Source of the DNA: Diplolepis rosae
Lineage: Eukaryota; Arthropoda; Insecta; Hymenoptera; Diplolepididae
DNA length: 64,000 bases
Assembly (NCBI GenBank): GCA_030998225.1
Contig: JAPYXD010000753.1
Coordinates: forward strand, 4,620,001 to 4,684,000
Reading direction: 5' to 3'
Below are positions 1 to 8,597 of this stretch, piece after piece. Below the pieces are notes generated by a model, which was given only the letters and a program-made list of their open reading frames with translations, was not told where the DNA came from and did no database searches. The position numbers and the translations under genes were made by a program. Positions within the stretch are counted from its first letter, which is position 1. Each line of letters starts with the position of its first letter.

Positions 1-270
1 AGGAAATATCTAAAGCATTAATATCAACTTTATGGGTCGAGTTTATAGACTTCACCTTCGACTAATTCTTTACGTAAAACGATGCAAGAATAGAATCACT
101 TATGATTACATAAACCTATATTTTTATATTTCCTTATTTTAACATTTGGCCAGGATCATTAATATTTTCTCTTCATTAAGAATTCTTATTTTCAAGTGTA
201 ACACATTTTTTTTTACAAAACTACAAAAAAATTAACTAAATTTGGACAAAACAATATTAATAAGAATCAT
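1..270. other. A+T-rich non-coding DNA
   Basis: No open frame of useful length and no recognisable motif. The first GACGTC-type repeat begins at about 280. I see nothing else here. Confidence 0.6.
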
Positions 271-1110
271 TTAACGTTTTTGGGACGTCCTAAGGACGTC
301 TTGCGGATTTCTATATCTGTCTTTTTGTTTTTGTTTGGACGTCTTCTGCTTTAAAGACATCTTTTAGACAAAAAAATGCCCAAAAGACAGTAAAACGACT
401 AAAAATAAAATCACTGGAACGTCTTTTAAAACATTGGATATTTTAATAGTGTCTCTGGACTTTGGTGTCAGACTCGGTGTTTTCTGCTGAACGTCTTAAG
501 GACATGAAATGTCCTCAGTACACTGAAGTCTACAAAACGTCTTCCAAATTCTCGCAGACTTCAATGTCAGTCTCTTTTCCATCCCGGAGACGTATCATCT
601 CTTAGAGACGTCTTTAGTGGATAAAACGACCAGAAAAGAGCAAAAAACCTAAAACTAAAGTTTTTAGGATGTTTTAAAGACGTTCCAAAGACGTCCAATA
701 TTACTGCATCTACTGGTATTAACTACAAGATAAAAACCCAATAGGCACAAGGGCATTAGACGTCTTCGGAAAACCTTAAAGACGTTTTGTTGATTTTAAT
801 CTCAGTATTATTGTTATTCAAAAAAATTATGTCTTTGAGACATCTTTTCAACATAAGACGTCAGAGAAAGCAGCAGAAAGTCTGATACTAAAGTTTGCAG
901 CACATTATTGATACATATCTAAGATGTCCAGTCCCCGTGTCCATTCCCAGTGGACCCAGTGGGTGTTTTCGTCTTTGAGATATTATAAAGACGTCTTTAA
1001 GACATCAAACGTCTGAAAGACAGCATACAGGCAGGCACTGACATCTTAAAGACGTTTTCTGGACATCCTAAAGGCGTCTAACGTCCCCGTACTCACCAGA
1101 CTGGAGACTT
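270..1110. repeat. Block of GACGTC palindromic elements
   Basis: Dense GACGTC and one-base variants recur every 11-12 bp, with several back-to-back elements. The block ends in a degraded terminus (CCCCGTACTCACCAGACTGG) that resembles the family end CCCCGTGCCCACTGGG. No protein-coding signal. Short translated stretches rich in 'KTS..RRLKDV' are by-products of the repeat. Confidence 0.75.
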
Positions 1111-1640
1111 TTTATTGTGAAAAATATTCTTCAATATTTAAAATAAGTCTAACGCTTTGAATGACTGGAATGAACTCAATGATTTGTTACTCCATATGCT
1201 CCCATAAAATGAACAAACGCATGTTTGAAATCGCATAGAATTCGAGACTTTATCAGATGAACCTGTGGTACACCGTACAGAATAATTCGTAGTAATGTGC
1301 TTTTTCATTTATGTTGCCGCTCCTACGCAACGTGCATACAACTGCACTTATCATAAATGAAAGAAAGTTGTTCGAGTTACAAAATATTTTCTTTCCAGTT
1401 TTATCATTTTTTTCAAATCCTGTCCGTAGTATTTGTAAATTTGCTTCATCATTCCGAAAATCAAGACTAATTAGAACTAATTTTAAAAATACCTTACACT
1501 TTATTGATAGATGTAACATCAATAAGCAATGGGGCAGTTAACGTCTTCGAGACGTCTTAAAGACGTCTTTCGGTCATAGGACGTCCACAAGATATTAATG
1601 ACAATACATAGACGTCTTATAGACACCCGAGTGAAAATTT
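1110..1640. other. Unclassified sequence with a small GACGTC remnant
   Basis: 1253-1541 holds overlapping open frames on both strands with no recognised family and no splice context. 1530-1640 is a short GACGTC remnant that includes the family-B-like motif TAGGACGTCCACAAGA. No gene can be supported. Confidence 0.45.
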
Positions 1641-2110
1641 CCATGTGACTCTGACGAAGTCTTGGTCAGAGAGACAAATTCGTTAGTAAAATACTCATTC
1701 AGATCGGGGCCAGACTTGGCAGCCCGATTTCGTAGAATGATTTAGTCTGGGCCTAGTTCGGCTATGTGTTTTTTCATCAGCCTGTGCCAAAGTATGGCAA
1801 TTTGGACACACGTATATTATTACAGATTTTAACCTATGAAACTATTTTAATGTGTGCCAGGCTAGGCCCAGTCCTGTCATACCCTAAGTTGGAAAGAAAT
1901 TCGAGTCGCGTCTGGACTCGGACAATCGTACGGAATGCAAGAATTTATACAAAATGACATAGCCCAGACCTGGCGCAAGCCTGGCAAGCCTTGTTTTTGC
2001 ACTATACGCTGACCCATGCCAGAGCCTGGCCTACTAATTTTTTTTGGCGCTCTCTTAGGTTTTTAATCTACCTGAGAAGTCTGGTTCAGCCTCTCATTTC
2101 AGGACAGAGC
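1640..2110. repeat. Palindromic element of CCAGRCCTGGC type
   Basis: The segment is rich in self-complementary motifs such as GCCAGACTTGGC, CAGACCTGGCG and GCCAGAGCCTGGCC, present in both orientations about 300 bp apart. It is locally G+C-richer than its surroundings and differs from the GACGTC elements. It looks like a separate inverted-repeat element. I could not define exact termini. A 63-codon open frame inside (1766-1957) has no recognisable similarity. Confidence 0.45.
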
Positions 2111-2850
2111 CAAGTTAGTTAATTTTTCCAGGTTTTTTTTACTTTTGAATTTCATTTAATTATTTTTGTACTTAATTCAGAATATAATAGGATAATTTTT
2201 TTTAGCAGAGTTAGGATTTTGATGGTTGAGGATTATTTGAATTTTACGTGAAATTAAAGGCTTTTATTTATTTTTTTTTTTTTTTTTCTCATTAAGCAAT
2301 GCAAATATCATATGACGCTGAGACTAGTTAATTAAGTCATTTTGAAAGTGTGAAATTCTAGGGTAAAACTGAAGATTTACGTTCTCTTTCAAAAATTAGA
2401 CTCCGCCTAGAAGAACAATGCTTATGGTTTAGTAACACCTTGACACTTATTAGCAGATCTTTTGCCAACTAGTCATCGATTATCAACCTGTCATTTAGAG
2501 AACATGGATACTTTGCAAAAAAGTAGACAATTTATTTGGTTTATTGGAGTTTATGAGGTTTAGGGCGTGTGTCTAGGACAAACTAGTTTCATTTTTATGC
2601 TAAACCGTGAGTGATGCATCAATGAGTAATCGTTCCACTTAAAGAAATGCTATGTAATCATATATTGTGACGAATACCATAATATGTATATCCTTCAAAA
2701 ATACTGTGAAATTAAATACTTAATAAAATATTATTCATCTTTAAACCTCTTTTCTCCTCCTAAGTTTCACACCGCTATACATTTTTAATTATTTGATGGA
2801 AATACTAATTTGAATGCTAAAAAATATTGCATTCTTGAGCATCTATGGAA
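2110..2850. other. A+T-rich non-coding DNA
   Basis: Contains long T and A runs (for example around 2268-2287) and no persuasive open frame or repeat. It may be part of the distal upstream region of the cuticular protein gene; this is only positional. Confidence 0.45.
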
Positions 2851-3650
2851 ATTTCTTTGGTCTACTTCAGGTGCTGGATAGTTTTACATAATAGAAATGT
2901 TTGTATAGATTACCATAAGCAGTTATATGTTAGTCATCCAGCCATAAGAGAAAAATTTCTAACTTTTCCAAACAGTTTCATCTGGGCCATTTTAGGCTCT
3001 GGATAGTTTTCCATGGTACCAAATCTCTTATTTCCGTCGACAAATAAACTTTAGATGATCTGATCTGGCATGGTTCAGATGCTGGATAGTTTTCCACGAT
3101 TCAAAAGTCTTTAAAAGTCTGTATAGACAGTTTTTCAGAATCTGTCTAGACACTGATCAGCTTTCCATGCTCGAAGAATTTTTATACTCTGTCTTATTAA
3201 ACCAATGAAGAAGTTGAATATTTTTCAGAGCAATAAAAAAAATTGTTATGAATCTAAAGAGACGGTTTGACCAGGACCTGTCTAGATACTAGTCAGTTTT
3301 CCAAAATGGTATTTTTTATCTCTATCTAGGTTGTTTTATTTAGTTCATTACAAGTATTAGATAGTTTTCACGATATACAATTTTCTAAACTCATACAGAC
3401 GTTCCAATTCGATGCTGCTTAGTTACTAGTCAGTCTTCCATGATATAAAATTTTCTGAAAATGTTCCAGATGGTTTCATCGTGACCATTTATGCATTGGG
3501 CAGATCACTACCATGTGAATAATTTTATCACTTAATAAAGCTCCAGTTCTGTCGCTAGATAGTTTTCCTAGGTAGAAGTATTGTCTCTCTATAAATAAGT
3601 AGTCTAATAAATTTGTATTTAAACCTTAATCAGCCTTTTTTGATATGAAA
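2850..3650. repeat. Diverged tandem array with GATAGTTTTCC core
   Basis: The core (C)T(A/G)GATAGTTTTCC or its variant ACTAGTCAGTTTTCC recurs at about 2874, 2998, 3082, 3153, 3285, 3357, 3426 and 3552. Each copy is followed by a related ATG.TA..AAATTTT stretch. The spacing alternates between about 70-85 and 125-130 bp, which suggests an old two-part repeat. No coding potential. It lies about 0.6-1.3 kb upstream of the cuticular protein promoter. Confidence 0.55.
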
Positions 3651-4132
3651 GAATTTTAATTCTATATATATATCATCTAATCAGGTTCTATTTAGGAACT
3701 GTTTAGCCATGAAAAAACTCCATTTAGTTTGGCTTGTGCCAAAGTAGCGCACCTTGCTTGAGACTCTCCAAAAGTATAACCGTTCTTATTAAAGTTAGAT
3801 TTGCCTTTAGGCGATATAGTTTTTTTATGAAGGCTAAAAAGTATCACTTGCGTTTATAATAAGATTTCCTATAAGTTCGCATACTCGATTTAGAATACGT
3901 GTTTCCCATTGGTCACGCTACTTTTTCCTTTGGTGTAACTTTACGACCTTCGTCAAAGCCGCGCTCTATCGCGTTGCCCGGGCGGTCATTTGTCGTAAGC
4001 AAGGTACATTCGGTAACGCAGGTTTCATTGATGAAGAAAAAAAAAAGGCAGAACGAGACCTTGAATTACACAACAAGCGAGACAACGGGAGCGCTCTGTC
4101 ATTCCAAAGTAGTGTACGCCACCTTAACTCCC

Positions 4133-4140
4133 TATAAAAG
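4133..4140 (+). promoter_or_regulatory. TATA box of the cuticular protein gene
   Basis: TATAAAAG lies 68 bp upstream of the initiator ATG at 4201. About 30 bp further on, TTAGTT at 4164-4169 fits an arthropod initiator (TCAGT-like), giving a likely start site near 4166 and a 5' UTR of roughly 35 nt. Short leaders and strong TATA boxes are usual for insect cuticle genes. Confidence 0.7.
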
Positions 4141-4200
4141 AGACCGAATGAACAGTAGAGTTATTAGTTCGCGTTTCCGCAGCTTAAACGTTCAACAAAC

Positions 4201-7200
4201 ATGTTTTTCGAGGTACGTCTCAGTGTTTCGAAGATAATTCGTCTCTGTCGAGATCTTCGAGAAATTAACTTTGCGTAGTTGTATTATAATATAAAGCGTG
4301 AACCATCCTCAAGAATCATTGAATCATAAAAAGTGAAGAAAAATATGAGAAAAGAAATTACACAGTGAGTCCGGGGACATTAGACGTCTTAGGGACGTCT
4401 TATTAGTGTCTTAGGGACAATGTGAGCCTTTTTGTTGTTCATGGACGTCTCATGGCTGAAAGACGTTTTCAAGTCAGGAAACATCCTTAGGATAGCAAAA
4501 ATACTGAGATTCGAGATCTTAAGACGTTTTAAAGACGTTTTGAAGACGTCCTGCAACCCAAAACTCACTGGGTCCTTTTCGATATCTTGTATACTTGATT
4601 TTTATATATTGGGATATTTTTAAATTGTGAAATATTTTCTTACGTGATTTGAAGTTTTTTTATTTTTTTTATAATTTTATAACGTCTTAGCAACGTCTAT
4701 AGGACGTCGATGTCTATCTAATTGGAGTTTTGTCAACGTCTCATGTCCAAAAGATGCTCTTAAGGAAAATGAACGTTTGAAAAATATCGATTGTAAAGAC
4801 ATAGAGGTTCTAAAGACGTCTTTTGGACTTTACAAAGACGACTGTGTTGCCCTGTCTACTTGGAAGTGATTGCTCTAGTGTAAAATATTGACTTATTACC
4901 CAGCGGACAATAAATCTAAAGACGTCTTAAGGATGTCTATAGAACGTCTCTAGGACTTCTTTTTATGTCCTAGGAACATTTTCAGGACGTTCAATGCCAG
5001 TCAAAATAACGTTCGAGGGGTATCTTGTGTTTTAAGGACGTTTTCAGGATGTCTCTAGGACATTAGATACCTTTGACTTGAGGACAATAGACGTCATTGA
5101 AACATCTGAAAAACGTCCTAGAAATTCCATATCAATATATTTGCATTTCTCTGGACGTTTCAAGTCTGAAAGACAAACTTTAAACTGAGACGTTCTTAGG
5201 ACTGCAACCTGACAGTCTTTAGGACGTTCATAAGACGTTTTAAAGACGTCCAGCGTCCTTCTCTCTACTGTGATATATTTCTCTTTATTTAAATCTTTTA
5301 CCTATACCTAAATGTTGTAATAATATTGTAGAATGTACGAAATTTTGAAGTAGAATAGTTTAAACTAAATTCCATTTAAATTATTCAAAAATTAAAATCT
5401 CTCGTTCCTTTTACTTTGTGACTCTTACATTTTAATGCATTCTATTTTTTGGGAATACTCTGTTGCAAGTTGATAAATTACTCCATGGAATTCATAAAAT
5501 TTACATAAAAAGAAATCGTTTGTATTTCTTTTGTCCGAATAGTCGAAATTTCTCTAAGTATTTTTTTTTTGTTGAGAAAAATGTTGGTGATCTAATTAAA
5601 TTTTAAAATTTGTGTAGGTTGCAGCCCTTATTGTTATGTCCGTCGCCAGCGACGCTGTTATTTCCGAATATGACGGAAACGGATACGCAGATGTTGGATA
5701 TAACGGATTAGGCGGATATGGATATGAACAAGCACTTCCAGCCACTGGTTTGTTGCCAGTGGTTAACAAAGTTGCATACGAACCAGGATACGGAGCTTAC
5801 GCAGGATACGGAGGATACAACGGATATAGTGGTTACGGAAACAATTACGGAACAGGTCACGGAAACGTTTACGGAACTAGTTACGGAACAGGTCACGGAA
5901 CTGGTTATGGAACTGGTTACGGAACTGGTTACGGAACGAGTCATGGAACCTACGTAAACAATGACGGATACGGATACGGGCATGACGATCATCTCGATAC
6001 CCACGTAAGTCATATTGAATTCTATCCAATTTGACTTAATTAGAAATTCATACAAATAAACTCCGAATTAATTCGAGTAAAATTCTTTTTGATAAAAGTT
6101 TATTCAAGTTAAGAAATTAATACAAATTTTGTAAATCCAAGAGACTAAATTGAGTTAAAAGTGGATTCAAACGGATACGTGTAAATTCAACTGAATCCAA
6201 GTATATTCCAGTAAACTCAATACGCTGAAGGACATTAGACGTTCAAGAGACGTTATAGAAACGTTTCGGAAAATTTATTTCCAGGCTTTTCGTTGTCTTC
6301 TTCACCAATAATGTCTAAAAGACGTCTTTGAAACACGAGACGTTCTTAGGATAGCAAAAAGATTGATATTTAAGTCTACAGAACGTTTTTGAGACGTCCC
6401 AAATACGTCCGACATTTCCATACCCACTGGGAACTCAATAAAATCCAATGATCTTAATACTCCTAGATCGTCTAGTATTCTTATGAAATAATTCAAGTTT
6501 CTAATGATCATGGAGACATTAGACATCTTTGGGACATCTTAAAAACGTCTTGAGGACTTCGATTTTCGTTATCTTGATGAATTTCCATGACGTATTTTAG
6601 GCATAAGACATCCAGAAAACAAAAAAGTCTTTTAATCAAATTTCTCGGACGCTCTTAAGACGTTCAATGCCATCGTATACATTGGATAGGAATTAAGATA
6701 AGATCAAAACTCTATTTGAATGTTATTTAAAAAAAAAAAAGTTTATTTATTATCCGAGTGGGTACGAGGAGATAGACGTCTTTGGAGCGTCCAAAATACA
6801 TCTCTACGACCTCCATATCTCTTCAACCGATCTTTTAGACGTCTTACGTTTCAAAGACGTTTTACAGACGTAGGACGTCTACGAGATATCAATTGGACCG
6901 ATATGGACGTCCTAAAGACGTCTTCAAAATGTCTCCAAGACGACTATCTTCCCGTGCCCACTGGGGTAATTTTACTGCTTGACCTTAAAACGTCCGAATA
7001 ACGTCTACAATGTCCCTCTACAAAATATTTTTTCAATAAGTTTCTATAATAACTTCCCGAAACTCTTCCACCTATAATTAAACTTTCGACTCAGAAAAAA
7101 GTTTCTACATTGCAAACATTTATTGGGAGAAAATAATATCCACTGTTTAAATATTTACTCAGTAGCATTACAGAACAAAGTCCATTACACCTCTTTCTCT

Positions 7201-7537
7201 AACTTTCAAATTCGCAAATAACTACTTTATTTGTATTCAGGCATATCCGAAATACGCCTACAACTATGGAGTTAACGATCCTCATACCGGTGATGTGAAG
7301 AGCGCCCATGAGGAACGTGATGGTGACTTTGTGAAGGGTTCCTACAGTCTAAACGAGCCAGACGGTACCGTCAGAATTGTGGAATATACAGCCGACCCTC
7401 ACAACGGTTTCAACGCTGTAGTTAAGAAAATCGGTCACGCAGTTCATCCCACACCCATCGCCAAATACGTAGCTCCAGCCATCGTCCCTACTCACGGTCA
7501 TGATCCTTACGGATACAATAAGCATATAGGTTACTAA
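4201..7537 (+). CDS. RR-2 cuticular protein (CPR family), 3 exons
   Basis: Coding exons are 4201-4212, 5618-6004 and 7241-7537, all in phase 0, giving 231 aa. Exon 1 encodes only MFFE before a GTACGT donor. This tiny first exon splitting the signal peptide is typical of insect cuticle genes. Residues 1-17 form a hydrophobic signal peptide (core VAALIVMSV). Residues about 22-130 are a Tyr/Gly-rich tract with GYG, GTGYGT and GTSHGT repeats. Exon 3 opens with the chitin-binding Rebers-Riddiford domain, RR-2 form (about residues 134-195), with the hallmark [15 protein letters not shown] His/Pro/Tyr tail follows. The product is a secreted structural protein of the exoskeleton; the RR domain binds chitin in known members. 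Both introns carry GACGTC elements. Family assignment is firm; which cuticle type it serves is not visible. Confidence 0.93.
4368..5272. repeat. GACGTC elements in cuticle gene intron 1
   Basis: Three adjacent elements. 4372-4573 is a family-A hairpin (GGGGACATTAGACGTC to AACTCACTGGGT). 4676-4860 is a damaged copy. 4899-5272 begins with the family-C start ACCCAGCGGACAATAAATC. None overlaps the donor at 4213 or the acceptor at 5617. Confidence 0.75.
6226..6700. repeat. GACGTC elements in cuticle gene intron 2
   Basis: A family-A element runs from about 6230 to 6432 (GGACATTAGACGTT to CCATACCCACTGGGA). A partial second copy lies at 6511-6680. Both lie wholly inside the intron. Confidence 0.7.
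6754..6965. mobile_element. Family-B GACGTC hairpin element, near intact
   Basis: This 212-bp element opens with CCGAGTGGGTACGAGG and closes with CCCGTGCCCACTGGG. Its left half is a diverged reverse complement of its right half across almost the full length: ATAGACGTCTT against AAGACGACTAT, and CATATC against GATATG. It is therefore one long imperfect hairpin with no coding capacity, consistent with a MITE-like non-autonomous element. The two bases beside each end (TA or TAT on the left, TA on the right) are compatible with a TA target, but this is not certain. Confidence 0.7.
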
Positions 7538-7703
7538 GTAATTTATCATTCTGCTAAACTTCAGGTCATTACCGTCCTCAATCTCACCATGCCACAATAA
7601 CGAAAATTTCTCTCTTAAAATTGTCAAATTCACAAAACTTGAGACTAAAAGACCGCATGGAATTTTAGTAATTTAGTTACAAAATTACATTGCCGAGAAA
7701 TGT

Positions 7704-7833
7704 GGTTCTGATCTGAGCTAAGTTACCGATCAAGATGGTTCTCATCTGAGCTAAGTTACCGATCAAGATTGTTCTCATCTGTGTTGAGTTGATGATATTA
7801 CCGATCATCGGTAACTTAGCACGGATCAGAACC
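7704..7833. repeat. 33-bp tandem repeat with inverted partner in the cuticle gene 3' region
   Basis: Three direct copies of a 33-bp unit start at 7704, 7737 and 7770 (core GAGCTAAGTTACCGATCAAG; the third is diverged). They are followed at 7801-7833 by an inverted copy (CGGTAACTTAGCACGGATCA). The inverted copy can pair with the first unit over about 30 bases. The array starts 167 nt after the stop codon, so it would form a stem in the 3' UTR if the later polyadenylation site is used. Confidence 0.7.
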
Positions 7834-7927
7834 AGAACTGTGACATGCTACCAGCCAATTTGGTTGTGATCAGTGCTAAGTTACCAAGATTCACAACCTC
7901 AGTTGGTAAATTTGCGCTATACTTTCT

Positions 7928-8442
7928 AATAAAAGTTCATTTTCTTCTTGCCTTTCCAATTTAATGGTTCGATAAGTTAAGAAGTTTTGGTATATAAAGA
8001 GGAATCCACGATTCTGAATGGATGTATTTTTACAGCAATTATGGTTGTCGATTTGGAATGATAGAGTGATGTGGATGTATATTGACTCGATGAGTTCAGT
8101 TTATTCTGAATTTGGTTTTTATTGGATAACTGAAGGCAGAGGGAGAATAAGATTCTTAACGATTACCCTTACCCCAATGTTGTTATTTTTACATTCGGGG
8201 GATTTATTTCTACGTCCTGTGTACATTCATCGTTCAAAATCGATTCAAAGCTGCGTGATCTGGTCTGAAATATTTTTTGTCATATGGTATTATTATTTGA
8301 GAGATAAAATGTGGATATCTCTGCTCAACTTACTTTGACGGTGAGATACTAAAGACTTTGTTATTGTAATAATATTTATAACGCGATATCTTTTGTGAAT
8401 CCTGACCATTGCATTTGTTTACAAGACCCCTTGATAAATAAA
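7928..8442 (+). terminator. Candidate polyadenylation signals of the cuticle gene
   Basis: AATAAA occurs at 7928-7933 and at 8437-8442. The second is followed by a TGTGTTTTTG stretch about 20 bp on, a good downstream element. It lies only about 155 bp before the last visible exon of the convergent ceramidase gene. I cannot tell which is used. A 106-codon open frame at 8018-8338 falls in this putative 3' UTR and has no recognisable similarity. Confidence 0.5.
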
Positions 8443-8597
8443 ATATTTTTATAATGTATTTGTGTTTTTGAACTATTATTTATTGAATCCTTACAATCAC
8501 TTAAAATGTCCTGTTATTTTTTAAATTATTGTTTAAATTTTAGTTTAAATATCAAAATGATGATTAATAGTATAGTAATATAGTTAGTTCAACTTAC

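Noticed and set aside
1253..1541. Overlapping open frames on both strands near 1.3-1.5 kb
   Set aside because: No conserved motif, no ceramidase C-terminal similarity, and mutual overlap in opposite strands.
3899..4237. 112-codon frame covering the cuticle gene promoter
   Set aside because: It runs through the TATA box and the first exon in another phase, so it is not a gene.
8018..8338. 106-codon frame downstream of the cuticle gene
   Set aside because: It lies in the probable 3' UTR, starts soon after a T-rich stretch and has no recognisable similarity.
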